Origin: CALRWV02 sp943371965
GTDB lineage: Bacteria; Bacteroidota; JABWAT01
Direction of reading: 5' to 3'
DNA: 64,000 nucleotides
NCBI GenBank assembly: GCA_943371965.1
Contig: CALRWV020000005.1
Location: 124,001-188,000, forward strand
Under the pieces are notes generated by a model. That model was not told where the DNA came from and did no database searches. It saw only the letters and a list, made by a program, of their open reading frames with translations. A program made the translations under genes and the position numbers. This document shows, piece by piece, positions 25,466-35,237 of the stretch. Numbering within the stretch: position 1 is the first letter of the stretch; every line of letters starts with the position of its first letter.

Positions 25466-26572
25466 TTATTCAGTTATTACCACTTTTGCATTTTCGTATT
25501 CGAACGAAACATCCGATTTTAAAAATACCATTCTGAGCAGATCACGGTAAAATCCGTAAAGCGGAACACGCTGGGCAACTTCATTCCGCAGGTAATCACG
25601 GTTTTTCTTAAAGGATGTGTGAGATGGACCTGCCATGTGATCCAATTCCATAAAGTAATTTGAAAGCGGCTGAAACTGGATTTCGAATAACTGATTTTTC
25701 CATTTAACAACGCTTTTTACAGCTCTCCAACCTGTTTTTTTCAAAAATTCAGGTTCGCAATCCAAATAATTTTTCGTCTCAATAAATTCAAGGAGATTGG
25801 TTCCGATGGTAAATGCATTTTCAGGTATATGCTGCCCGATCAGTGAATCAAGAAGATGCCAGTCGCATTCTGCTGTTGTCAGTTTTTCCAATGTTTGTTG
25901 CGCTTCATGACAGGCAGCTTCATTTTCGCAAATGATTTTTATCCCGAAAACGTCTTTGATGTATTTGCTGTACTGCTGCAGCTGTTTATCACGCAAAACA
26001 AGCTGATCAAAATTGAAAATTTCATCGGTAACTTTATTCCACAATTCTTCTTCGGCTTTTACGCGGCTGGTTATGCGGTTGACTTTTGTTTGGGTGATCT
26101 GGTCTGGAATATATTCAACAAAGTTGGCAGACAAATCCAGCGGAACCCATTTCTGATTTACATGGTATCTGAAATTTCCCAGCATGTGATTGCCGAGGTC
26201 CAAATCGGTTTGAGAAAACAGAATCTGCTGATTTATTTTTTCCCTGATGAGAAACGGTCTGCTTTCTCCACCGGGAAGAATTCCAATGACATTGCTGTGA
26301 AGTTCGAAATTTTTGCCAAGTAATTTTGATGAAACTATATGAGTAATAATGTGAAGATTCAGTTCACCATTTAAAATGTGCTGTTTAAACGAATTCCGGA
26401 TTTGTTCAATAAACGTTTGTGACAGCTCAATTACAATTTGGCTTTCGGGATGTTCTTCCTGCTGACGTTTTTTTTCTGCCAGATACGAAATTAATTGATG
26501 AAGAACAGGGTTGTTCATCACCATAAAAAGCGGTGAATGAGTCGGATTGAATTCAGTAATAACTTTAGTCAT
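25466..26572 (-). CDS. Divergent RelA/SpoT-like nucleotidyltransferase-domain protein
   Basis: 368 residues, no signal peptide. Residues 1-165 are not recognised. Residues 168-330 follow the order of a (p)ppGpp synthetase domain: RVKAEEELWNK (170-180, like the R.K...SI..K helix), IKDVFGIKI with Asp207 (like the D..G.RI metal-binding motif), TGWRAVKSVV (280-289, in place of NGYRSLHT), and FEIQFQ with Glu298 (like E.QIRT). The catalytic Asp and Glu are kept, but the guanine-stacking Tyr is Trp and the His of SLH is Lys. It lacks HD hydrolase, TGS and ACT domains. It may make or bind an altered nucleotide, or be inactive. Its first codons and upstream region are copied at 30144-30176 by the neighbouring duplication. 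Confidence 0.55.
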   Translation of the reverse strand: MTKVITEFNPTHSPLFMVMNNPVLHQLISYLAEKKRQQEEHPESQIVIELSQTFIEQIRNSFKQHILNGELNLHIITHIVSSKLLGKNFELHSNVIGILPGGESRPFLIREKINQQILFSQTDLDLGNHMLGNFRYHVNQKWVPLDLSANFVEYIPDQITQTKVNRITSRVKAEEELWNKVTDEIFNFDQLVLRDKQLQQYSKYIKDVFGIKIICENEAACHEAQQTLEKLTTAECDWHLLDSLIGQHIPENAFTIGTNLLEFIETKNYLDCEPEFLKKTGWRAVKSVVKWKNQLFEIQFQPLSNYFMELDHMAGPSHTSFKKNRDYLRNEVAQRVPLYGFYRDLLRMVFLKSDVSFEYENAKVVITE

Positions 26573-29500
26573 TATTTTAATATACTTTAATTAATACTGT
26601 AAAAATAGAAAAAATAATTAAAATAATAAACAAGCCGGATATCAATTCTAAATTAAAAGCAAAATCGTGAGCTATCAAAATTGCAAAATTGCGGTAAACA
26701 ATTGAATTTCGAATTCTATCTCCTCATTTATCAAAAAAATCGAAAAAATGGCCCCGAAAAATGAAAAGATTTGGTAATTTACCTGCAAACCCGGTTTTAA
26801 TTAAGGAAATAAGTTTTTACTTTTAAGAAGTATTACCGATTTGAATATCCTTCCTGAAAAAGATCAAAAGAGTATTGTAAAAATTAATAGGATCCACAAG
26901 TGAAAAGAATTATTTCTGTAACAGTTTTTATGTTTGTTTTTATTCATTCAACTTTTGCACAGCAAAAAGATGCTTTAAAACCAGGCATATTGCAAAAATC
27001 AAACTCCAATGACAGTTATATTCTTATGAAAGCCAACCGAATTGGGAGCTGGTTGTCAAATAATGGTGATATGAATTACGATCCTCAAACCGGAGGTTCC
27101 GGATTATATATTGATAGTCCGAAAACCTCGATCATCTATAAGGAAGGAATTGTTTGGGGTGGATTTATTAATGAAACGGGAAATGATATTTTAAAAGTTG
27201 GCGGTTCAACTTATCGGAATGGACTTCAAGCAGGGAAAATTTTAACTTCCGGTGTCATAAATGGAGGTTACACGAAACCTGTTTCTGATGATCCCACACT
27301 CTCGAAATACAGAGTCTTTAAAATCAAAAAAGGATGGGAAAATCTTCCTTCCGGTTCAGAAAAAAGTCAATATGAAAAGGATTATAATGAGTGGCCAATT
27401 TCTGATGGCGCTCCCAGTGAATCAGGTGCTCCAAAATATATGGGAGATGAAACTGCATTTTATGTAGCAAATGATATGGATATTTCGAGAACAGTAGCGC
27501 TTTATGGTTCTCAGAGTCTGGGAATTGAACAGCAGGTTACACAATGGGCTTCAAAAGATTCCAGTTTGAACACTGTAATTTTCAAACAAATTAAACTCAT
27601 TAATAAAAGCGGATTGACTATAAAAGATTTTTACTATGGAATTTGGTCTGATCCTGATGTACTTGATGGTTCTGATGACAGGATAGGTTTTGATACCCTC
27701 AATTCAAGGGCGATTGCGTTTACTGATTCTTACAGTTGGCTGAATGAAAAAAAAACGTTAGGTATAACAAAGAATTATATTGTCAGTTATGAACTTCTTG
27801 TTAACAATTCAACATCCAAGACGAACACCTCACAGTCGGTGTACACTGGTGGTAACGGCATTTATTCTGATCCAGCTTTAGGTTCAGGATATCCTGCAAT
27901 GTATTACTTTTTGAAGGGTCTTAATGGGAATGGGGTGAATTATTATGATCCGTTAACAGGTATGGCAACCAAGAAACCTCTAAATGGAGAACCCTTAACT
28001 GGTTTCGGTTTTACTGATGAATTTCTGTTCCATCCAAGTGATAAAAGAATGATGTTGAATTTTGGACCGGTTCAGTTTGAACCGGAACAGGAAATAGAAT
28101 TAACTTATGCCATTGTTGTAACCGAAGAGGAGACACCTGCATCTGCGATTTATAGATTATATACGCAACCACGGAATCATGTTTATTATGATTATTCAGG
28201 GCGTATTCCATTTAAAAGCAAAGTTGAAATTGATCCGGCAAATTCTTCAATGAGAATTGAAGTTGGTGATATGGATGCCAATTCAATATCCATTGATGCT
28301 ATATTTGAAAATGGGTCGCTTTATAAAACGTATTCATTATACGATGACGGGACAAATGGCGATAAGGTTTCTGGGGATCATATTTGGTCGTTTCTATCAA
28401 CTGCCCCTGCTATTAACTTGCTGTTAAAATTGGATGCCAATATAATTTATCCAGAGGGCAATAAAAAAGTTAAAGATTGGGTAACCCGTCTAAATCACTT
28501 TAATCCGATTATCAGCTCTTCCATTAGTGTTGAATCTGATAATCTGAGTTCGAACGGGGTAATGGAAGAGTCTGAAAACGTCAACTTTAAGGTCAACTAT
28601 CTCAGTTCAGCATCCTTTAACGGAAATAGAGTTAAACTGATAGCAGATGAAATTTCAGAACCATTTTCTATCAACAATCTGGTCTTAAATGATTTTTCAA
28701 TTTCATCAGGTAATAATCCCATTCCTCAAAGTTCAACATTTAACAGTTTGATAAGTGAAAGCATTGATTTTAAAGGCGGGTCTGAATTTCAAGGGCAAAT
28801 GGAATCTTACATTCTAACAAGTGGGAACAATATTATCCGTTCAAAAATTCCTGTCACTGTCAGCAAGCTCAATTTTCCGAGACAGGTTCATTTGTCAGTA
28901 AAAACGAACGGAAATAAATCAACCGGTGTATTTGGGGTAAGACCGGCAGGTGTGGCAATTCAAAATGTGGATTATAAAATTAAAGTGGAATCTGCTGATC
29001 TAATTTATCAAGATGGTTCTGATCTCGTTGAAGGCTTTGAAAACTATAATATTTCAGTAATCAGAAAAGATAATAATTCAACTGTAAAATCTTCAGCGCC
29101 GTTCCCATTGGGGAATGGCTATAATCAATCTCCTTTTGATAATGTACTGCTTTCTCAAGGGACTGCTTCAACTGCAGCTTATTTAAACGTGGAAAAAACT
29201 TCTGGAGTTAATGTATCGGCTGTCAATTGGGGAGGCAGATATTTTAATGGTGGCATTGATTATGGTTATCTCTTTTTTGGATCCTCAATAAATGATTTAA
29301 CAAAACTGTCTGGAAAGTATGAAATAAGGTTTACACAAAATAAATCACAAAAAGGTTATTTTTTCAGACGGGGTGATCCCGCTTTAAATTATGGTTATGT
29401 TGGATATTTCCCTCAGCCATTTGAAGTTTGGGATGTATCTGATAATCAAAACCCTAGAAAAGTGAATTTTGCTGTAGTTGAACAATATGGAAACGCTGCA

Positions 29501-30143
29501 AATGATTCTGTTTGGGCACCTACTTATTTAAGCTCCGCAAGGGAATATTTTCACATTATGAACAGTACCTATGATGGTGATTCACCTGACTTCAGCGGCT
29601 CAATCCACTTTAATTATGCAAGCGGATCATTAATTTCTAATTTAAACAGTGGTAAAATTGATGCTGCTGTTTCAATGTGGCTCATAAGAAAAAATTCTTT
29701 TAATCCTCTATATTTACCTGGTGATGTTTTTAAAATCTATCACGTTCCTCCCGTTGCTCCCGGTGATGAATTTGAATTTAATCCTGTTGCATTAAAAATT
29801 ACAACAGGCACTGAAATTGAAAATGGAAAAGCTTTTAATTTTTCATTGAATCAGAATTATCCCAATCCTTTTAATCCTTCTACATTAATCAGGTATACCG
29901 TACCAATGGCAGGAACTGCAACACTTTCCGTTTTCAATATTTTAGGACAGAGGGTTTGGACAACAAATTTAAATCATAATGCCCCGGGACATTACTCTGT
30001 AGTTTGGAATGGGGTTACCAATGACAATGTTAGAGTTACATCAGGTGTTTATCTGTATTCTCTAAAAATGAATAATGTAATTGAGACCAGAAAAATGATT
30101 TTGATGAAATAACAAACAGAAACCCTTGACAGAATTACTCATG
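26544..30143 (+). repeat. Unit 1 of a 3.6-kb tandem duplication
   Basis: Homology begins at GGATTGAATTCAG (26544), inside the RelA-like gene, and runs without gaps through the 327-bp upstream region 26573-26899 and into the secreted-protein gene. The copy starts exactly 3600 bp later. The end of this unit (30123-30143) corresponds to the first half of the terminator found intact at 33715-33741, but its right arm is lost at the junction. The gap 26573-26899 holds no gene. It contains a block (26745-26783) that is identical to 30345-30383 and is a likely control region. Confidence 0.85.
26900..30112 (+). CDS. Large secreted protein with C-terminal sorting domain, tandem copy 1
   Basis: 1070 residues: signal peptide about 1-20 (FIHSTFAQ), a long beta-rich body and a sorting domain from about residue 985 (NYPNPFNPSTLIRY, then VFNILGQRVW, then SGVYLYSL, ending RKMILMK). 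A short motif IFENGSLYKTYSLYDDGTNG resembles the DDGTNGD repeats of cell-surface domains. No catalytic motif was recognised. It begins with GTG, where copy 2 has ATG; the ribosome binding site AGGA is kept. It is probably exported through Sec and a type IX-like route to the surface. The partial gene at 1-911 is a third family member. The transcription terminator after this copy is broken. Confidence 0.85.
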   Translation: MKRIISVTVFMFVFIHSTFAQQKDALKPGILQKSNSNDSYILMKANRIGSWLSNNGDMNYDPQTGGSGLYIDSPKTSIIYKEGIVWGGFINETGNDILKVGGSTYRNGLQAGKILTSGVINGGYTKPVSDDPTLSKYRVFKIKKGWENLPSGSEKSQYEKDYNEWPISDGAPSESGAPKYMGDETAFYVANDMDISRTVALYGSQSLGIEQQVTQWASKDSSLNTVIFKQIKLINKSGLTIKDFYYGIWSDPDVLDGSDDRIGFDTLNSRAIAFTDSYSWLNEKKTLGITKNYIVSYELLVNNSTSKTNTSQSVYTGGNGIYSDPALGSGYPAMYYFLKGLNGNGVNYYDPLTGMATKKPLNGEPLTGFGFTDEFLFHPSDKRMMLNFGPVQFEPEQEIELTYAIVVTEEETPASAIYRLYTQPRNHVYYDYSGRIPFKSKVEIDPANSSMRIEVGDMDANSISIDAIFENGSLYKTYSLYDDGTNGDKVSGDHIWSFLSTAPAINLLLKLDANIIYPEGNKKVKDWVTRLNHFNPIISSSISVESDNLSSNGVMEESENVNFKVNYLSSASFNGNRVKLIADEISEPFSINNLVLNDFSISSGNNPIPQSSTFNSLISESIDFKGGSEFQGQMESYILTSGNNIIRSKIPVTVSKLNFPRQVHLSVKTNGNKSTGVFGVRPAGVAIQNVDYKIKVESADLIYQDGSDLVEGFENYNISVIRKDNNSTVKSSAPFPLGNGYNQSPFDNVLLSQGTASTAAYLNVEKTSGVNVSAVNWGGRYFNGGIDYGYLFFGSSINDLTKLSGKYEIRFTQNKSQKGYFFRRGDPALNYGYVGYFPQPFEVWDVSDNQNPRKVNFAVVEQYGNAANDSVWAPTYLSSAREYFHIMNSTYDGDSPDFSGSIHFNYASGSLISNLNSGKIDAAVSMWLIRKNSFNPLYLPGDVFKIYHVPPVAPGDEFEFNPVALKITTGTEIENGKAFNFSLNQNYPNPFNPSTLIRYTVPMAGTATLSVFNILGQRVWTTNLNHNAPGHYSVVWNGVTNDNVRVTSGVYLYSLKMNNVIETRKMILMK

Positions 30144-33100
30144 GGATTGAATTCAGTAATAACTTTAGTCATTATTTTATAATACTTTAATTAATTCTAT
30201 AGAAATAGAAAAAATAATTAATATAATAAACAAGCCGATTGTCAATTCTTAATTAAAAACAAAATTGAGTGTTATCAAAATTGCAAAATTCCAATAAACA
30301 TTTGAATATCGAATTCAATTTCCTCAATTATCAATAAAATCGAAAAAATGGCCCCGAAAAATGAAAAGATTTGGTAATTTACCAGTTAATCCGGTTTCAA
30401 TTAAGAAAAAAAGTTTTTACTTTTAAAAAGTACTATCGGTTTGAATATCCCCCCTGAAAAAGATCTATAGAGTATTTTAAAAATTAAAAGGAACCGCAAA
30501 TGAAAAATGTTATTTCTGCAGCAATTTTTATGTTTGTTTTTATTCATTCAACTTTTGCACAGCAAAAAGATGCTTTAAAACCAGGTGTATTGCAAAAATC
30601 CACCACAAACGACAGTTATATACTTATGAATGCCAACAGAATTGGAAGCTGGTTGTCAAACAACGGTGATATGAATAACAATCCGCAAACATTTGGTCAG
30701 GGTTTGTTTATCGATAACACAAAAACTTCCTTGATTTATGAAGAAGGTATTGTTTGGGGTGGTTTTACAAATGAAACTGGAGTTGATGTTCTGAAAGTTG
30801 GCGGATCAACATACAGACATGGACTTCAGGCGGGAAAAATTGTTAGCTCAGGAATATTAAATGGGAGTTACACACCGCCTGTTGCAGACGATCCATCACT
30901 TCCCAAATACCGAGTATATAAAATCAAAAAAGGATGGGAGAATTTACCTTCTGGAACTGAAAAAAATCAATATGAAAAAGATTACAATGAGTGGCCAATT
31001 TCAGATGGAGCTCCTGGTGAATCTGGTGTACCAAAGATTTTAGGTGATGAAACCGCGTTTTATGTGGCAAATGATATGAGCAACTCTAAAACAATATCAA
31101 TATATGGTTCACAACCATTGGGAATTGAACAGCAGGTAACACAATGGGCTTCAAAAGATTCCAGTTTGAACACTGTAATTTTCAAACAAATTAAACTTAT
31201 AAATAAAAGCGGGTTGACTATAAAAGATTTTTACTATGGAATTTGGTCTGATCCTGATGTTCTTGATGGATATGATGACAGAATAGGTTTCGATACCCTC
31301 AACTCAAGAGCAATTGCATTTACAGATTCCTACAGTTGGACAAATGAAAAGAAAAGACTTGGAATAGAGAAAAATTATGTAGTGAGTTATGAAGTTTTGC
31401 AAAACAATTCAACTTTTGGCAACAATAGCTCTCAAACATTATTTGCCAGCAATCCAAATTTTACCGATCCGGCTTTGGGTTCAGGGTACTATTCAATGTA
31501 TTATTTATTAAAGGGATTAACTTCATTTGGGGCATATCATAACGACCCCTTTACTGGTTTGCAAACCAGTAAACCTTTTAATGGTGATCCGCTAACCGGA
31601 TCAGGTTACACTGATGAGTCTCTTTTTAATCCAAGTGATAAAAAAATGATGTTAAATTTTGGACCTGTTCAGTTTGAACCTGAACAGGAAATCATTTTAA
31701 CTTATGCAATAGTTGTAACCGAAGATGAAAACCCAGCCGCTGCAATTTTTAAACTATACTCTGAACCTAGGAATCATATTTACTATGATTATACAGGTAG
31801 AATTCCTTTTAAAAGTAATGTTGAGATTGATCCGACAAATTCTTCAATGAGAATTGAAGTAGGTGATATGGATGCCAATTCAATATCCATTGATGCTATA
31901 TTTGAAAATGGGTCGCTTTATAAAACGTATTCATTATACGATGACGGAACAAATGGTGACAAAGTTTCAAGTGACCATATTTGGTCACTGCAAACTACTG
32001 CTCCTTCCATAAATTTACTTTTAAAATTAGATGTTAAAGTAAATTATCCAGATGGAACAATAACTGTTAACAATTGGGTTACACGACTAAATCATTTCAA
32101 TCCAATCATAGGTTCTTCTGTTTCAGTTGAATCAGATAATCTGAATTCGAACGGAGTAATGGAAGAGTCTGAAAATGTCAACTTTAAGGTTAACTATCTC
32201 AGTTCAGAATCCTTTACCGGAAAAAGAGTTAAACTGATAATGGATGAAATTTCAGAACCAGTTTCTATCAACAATCTGGTCTTAAATGAATTTTCAATTT
32301 CATCAGGTAATAATCCCATTCCTCAAAGTTCAACATTCAACAGTTTAATCAGTGAAAGTTTTGATTTTATAGGAGGGTCTGATTTTCAAGGGCAAATTGA
32401 GTCTTATATACTGACGGATGGGAATAATATTATCCGATCAAAAACTCCTGTCACCGTCAGCAAGCTAAATTTCTCGACACAGGCTCATTTGGCAACAAAA
32501 ACGAAAGGAAATAAATCAACTGGTGTATTTGGGGTCAGGGCTGCAGGTATGACAATTCAAAACATAGATTATAAAATTAAAGTGGAATCTGCTGTCCCCA
32601 TAAACCCAGGTTTTGAATTACTTACAGGCTTTACCAATTACAACATTTCAATTATTAGAAAAAGTGATAATTCAATTGTAAAATCTTTAGTACCTTTACC
32701 TTTGGGAAATGGTTATAATCAATCTCCATTTGATAATGTGTTACTTTCTCAAGGGACTGTTTCAACTTCAGCTTATTTAAATGTTGAAAAAACTTCTGGA
32801 ATTAACTTAAAAGGTGTAGCATGGGGTGGTACTTATTTTAATGGAGGAATTGATTATTCATATAATTTTCAAGGATCATCTGTAATCGACCTTGTGAATT
32901 TAAGTGGGAAATATGAAATCAGGTTTTTAGATCATAAATCACAAAAGGGCTATTTTTTTAGACGCGGTGATCCTGCATTAAATTATGGTTTTGTTGGATA
33001 TTTCCCGCAACCATTTGAAGTTTGGGATGTATCGGATATCCAAAATCCCAGAAAAGTGAATTTTGCTGTAGTTGAACAATATGGAAACGCTGCAAATGAT

Positions 33101-33741
33101 TCAATCTGGGCACCTACTGCTTTAAACTCCGCAAGGGAACAATTTCACATCCTGAACAGTACCTATGATGGTGATTCACCTGATATTAGTGGTGTCACGC
33201 ATTTTAATTACACAAACGGCAGTTTGTTAACTAATTTAGGAAATCAAAGTGTTGATGCTGTTGTCTCAATGTGGCTGATTCGAAAAAACGCAGCAAATCC
33301 ACCGTATTTACCTGGTGATGTATTTAAAATCTATCACGTTCCTCCAGTTGCTCCCGGGGATGAATTTGAATTTAATCCTGTTACTTTAAAAATTACAACA
33401 GGCAATGAAATTGAAAATGGAAAAGCTTTTAATTTTTCATTGAATCAGAATTATCCCAATCCTTTTAATCCTTCTACATTAATCAGGTATACCATACCAA
33501 TGGCAGGAACAGCAAAACTTTCCGTTTTCAATATTTTAGGACAGAGGGTTTGGACAACAAATTTAAATCATAATGCCCCGGGAAATTACTCTGTTGCCTG
33601 GAATGGGGTTACCAACAAGAATGTTAAGGTTGCGTCAGGTGTTTATCTGTATTCGCTTGAAATGAATAAACTTGTTGAGACCAGAAAAATGATTTTAATG
33701 AAATAAAGAACCCTAACCCCTGACAGAATTGCTCAGGGGTT
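30144..33741 (+). repeat. Unit 2 of the 3.6-kb tandem duplication
   Basis: Begins at the junction GGGATTGAATTCAG and repeats the region from 26544. Bases 30144-30176 are the reverse complement of the first 10 or so codons of the RelA-like gene, a non-functional remnant with no other part of that gene. The 387-bp gap 30113-30499 between the two copies holds the remnant junction and the copied upstream region, with no gene. The unit ends in the intact terminator at 33715-33741. Confidence 0.85.
30500..33706 (+). CDS. Large secreted protein with C-terminal sorting domain, tandem copy 2
   Basis: 1068 residues, the same architecture as the copy at 26900: signal peptide ending FIHSTFAQ, long beta-rich body, NYPNPFNPSTLIRY sorting domain and RKMILMK end. 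Identity with copy 1 is uneven. Stretches such as SKDSSLNTVIFKQIKLINKS and SSMRIEVGDMDANSISID are the same in protein and almost the same in DNA, while the segment around residues 290-330 and several loops differ strongly. The ATG start has AAAGGA upstream. Function unknown; paralogues in tandem suggest surface variants or a dosage effect. Confidence 0.87.
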   Translation: MKNVISAAIFMFVFIHSTFAQQKDALKPGVLQKSTTNDSYILMNANRIGSWLSNNGDMNNNPQTFGQGLFIDNTKTSLIYEEGIVWGGFTNETGVDVLKVGGSTYRHGLQAGKIVSSGILNGSYTPPVADDPSLPKYRVYKIKKGWENLPSGTEKNQYEKDYNEWPISDGAPGESGVPKILGDETAFYVANDMSNSKTISIYGSQPLGIEQQVTQWASKDSSLNTVIFKQIKLINKSGLTIKDFYYGIWSDPDVLDGYDDRIGFDTLNSRAIAFTDSYSWTNEKKRLGIEKNYVVSYEVLQNNSTFGNNSSQTLFASNPNFTDPALGSGYYSMYYLLKGLTSFGAYHNDPFTGLQTSKPFNGDPLTGSGYTDESLFNPSDKKMMLNFGPVQFEPEQEIILTYAIVVTEDENPAAAIFKLYSEPRNHIYYDYTGRIPFKSNVEIDPTNSSMRIEVGDMDANSISIDAIFENGSLYKTYSLYDDGTNGDKVSSDHIWSLQTTAPSINLLLKLDVKVNYPDGTITVNNWVTRLNHFNPIIGSSVSVESDNLNSNGVMEESENVNFKVNYLSSESFTGKRVKLIMDEISEPVSINNLVLNEFSISSGNNPIPQSSTFNSLISESFDFIGGSDFQGQIESYILTDGNNIIRSKTPVTVSKLNFSTQAHLATKTKGNKSTGVFGVRAAGMTIQNIDYKIKVESAVPINPGFELLTGFTNYNISIIRKSDNSIVKSLVPLPLGNGYNQSPFDNVLLSQGTVSTSAYLNVEKTSGINLKGVAWGGTYFNGGIDYSYNFQGSSVIDLVNLSGKYEIRFLDHKSQKGYFFRRGDPALNYGFVGYFPQPFEVWDVSDIQNPRKVNFAVVEQYGNAANDSIWAPTALNSAREQFHILNSTYDGDSPDISGVTHFNYTNGSLLTNLGNQSVDAVVSMWLIRKNAANPPYLPGDVFKIYHVPPVAPGDEFEFNPVTLKITTGNEIENGKAFNFSLNQNYPNPFNPSTLIRYTIPMAGTAKLSVFNILGQRVWTTNLNHNAPGNYSVAWNGVTNKNVKVASGVYLYSLEMNKLVETRKMILMK

Positions 33742-33747
33742 TTATTT
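33715..33747 (+). terminator. Intact terminator after tandem copy 2
   Basis: AACCCCTGA (33715-33723) pairs with TCAGGGGTT (33733-33741) and is followed by TTATTT. The stem is also usable on the minus strand for the convergent SUI1-family gene, whose stop codon it overlaps. Confidence 0.75.
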
Positions 33748-34056
33748 CACCAAAATCCCTTCTTTACCAAGCAGTTCCGTCACTTTTTTGATGAAATCTC
33801 CCTGAATTTCAATGTTTTTTCCTTTAACTGTTCCACCTGTTCCGCATGATTTTTTTATTTTGGCAGCAAGATCTTCAATTCCCTGCGGATGCATTTGAAC
33901 ACCTTCAATAATCGTAACAACTTTCCCGGCCCGTTTTTTGGAATCAAGATAAAGCTTAACCGATTTTTCCTTTTTTAGATTTTCTTTCTGAACGGATTCG
34001 GCTTTTTTCTGAATTTCAGGATTTTGCGTTTTGAGTAAATCTGCAAGTGAGGCCAT
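33742..34056 (-). CDS. SUI1/YciH-family translation factor
   Basis: 104 residues. Residues 30-104 form the SUI1 (eIF1-like) domain: RAGKVVTIIEGVQMHPQGIE, then KKSCGTGGTVKGKNIEIQGD, then LLGKEGILVK. The family includes E. coli YciH, which affects start-site fidelity in translation initiation. It is a normal-length single-domain member with a lysine-rich N-terminal helix. Its gene converges on the duplicated secreted-protein gene and shares the terminator region. Confidence 0.9.
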   Translation of the reverse strand: MASLADLLKTQNPEIQKKAESVQKENLKKEKSVKLYLDSKKRAGKVVTIIEGVQMHPQGIEDLAAKIKKSCGTGGTVKGKNIEIQGDFIKKVTELLGKEGILVK

Positions 34057-34078
34057 AATGAGTAATGAGTAATGAGTT

Positions 34079-34107
34079 CAGCCAAAGGCTGATGCGCCTC
34101 AGGCGCA
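34079..34107. repeat. Pair of short palindromes (REP-like)
   Basis: CAGCCAAAGGCTG (34079-34091) is followed by TGCGCCTCAGGCGCA (34093-34107). The flanking region 34055-34076 has the drifting repeat AATGAGT. Intergenic. Confidence 0.45.
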
Positions 34108-34311
34108 AATGAGTAATTTAAAATAGAATTACTAAAATAGTAATAATCTACGATTGTTTTTGACTGATTTTGGAATACATGTGGAAAACAGTTGGACCTT
34201 CGCATTTGATTTGGGTTGTTTTAAACCGGGAAAGTGATCATTTGTCAATCTTAATTATTTTAGTGCTCAGATTCCGTTAATTTTACTTTTCAATAATTTC
34301 AAGGATGTTTT

Positions 34312-35148
34312 ATGAAAACCCCAATTCTGTTATTCTTTGCATTGATTTTTTCGAACTTCATTTCTGCCCAATCTGTTGACAATAATTTAAAATCATTGAT
34401 GGAAACTGAACTTGCTTTCAGTAAAACATGCGTTGAAAAAGGAATCAGTCCTTCATTTCTGGAATATTTTGAAGTTGATGGCGTTGTTTTCAGACCACAA
34501 CCTGAAAGTTCAAAGAAAATTTATACAGAACGGACTCCAAAAGGGATTTTGAACTGGTGGCCGGTATTTGCTGATGTTTCCTTTTCCGGCGATATGGGAA
34601 TTTCTACTGGTCCTTGGGAATATCGTGTCAGTAAATTAACAGATCCGAAAGTTGCGGATGGATATTTTGTCTCGGTATGGAAAAAACAAAAAGATGGTTC
34701 ATGGAAAGTGGCAATTGATTTGGGAATTGATACACCGGTTCCTGAAAAACGGGATTCCATAGTATATGTCGGTACTCCAAAAATAACTTCCGGGAATTTC
34801 TCAAATGATGTGATGGATTTCGATCGCAATTTTTCTGAAAACTATTCCGTTCAATCCTATGAAAAGAATTTATCGGATCAGGTTCGTTTTTACAGAAACA
34901 ATCTTTTTCCAATGACAAAAAATTCAGAAATCATTTCTTACCTGCAGCAAAATGAAACCGATATGTCATTTAAACCAATGGAATCTTCAATTTCTGCTTC
35001 AAATGATATGGGCTATACCTATGGTTCGGTTGATAAAAAAACCGGAAAGGAAATCAGTTCCGGTTATTATGTGAAAATCTGGAAACGGAATTCAGTAGGA
35101 ACTTGGAAGCTGGTTATCGATATTTTGCTTGAAAAGAAGGATAAATAG
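34312..35148 (+). CDS. Exported protein with two NTF2/SnoaL-like domains
   Basis: 278 residues with a signal peptide (about 1-19, ending NFISAQ). Two similar halves follow: about 25-150 (MGISTGPWEYRVSK, then YFVSVWKKQKDGSWKVAIDL) and about 165-275 (MGYTYGSVDKKTG, then YYVKIWKRNSVGTWKLVIDI). The repeated Y.V..WK....G.WK...D pattern is typical of DUF4440/SnoaL-like proteins of the NTF2 fold. No enzyme activity can be assigned. It lies alone, with a large palindrome 90 bp after the stop codon. Confidence 0.75.
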   Translation: MKTPILLFFALIFSNFISAQSVDNNLKSLMETELAFSKTCVEKGISPSFLEYFEVDGVVFRPQPESSKKIYTERTPKGILNWWPVFADVSFSGDMGISTGPWEYRVSKLTDPKVADGYFVSVWKKQKDGSWKVAIDLGIDTPVPEKRDSIVYVGTPKITSGNFSNDVMDFDRNFSENYSVQSYEKNLSDQVRFYRNNLFPMTKNSEIISYLQQNETDMSFKPMESSISASNDMGYTYGSVDKKTGKEISSGYYVKIWKRNSVGTWKLVIDILLEKKDK

Positions 35149-35237
35149 AATTTTTCATTCACAATTAAATTGATAAGAATATATTTCGACATGAAGGATT
35201 TATTTTAAATTTTATTGTCCCTAATTGTGTTTGTTTT

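Noticed and set aside
26745..26783. Promoter within the block conserved between the two tandem copies
   Set aside because: TAATTTAC matches only 6 of 8 positions and no -33 element fits; conservation may reflect the recent duplication only.
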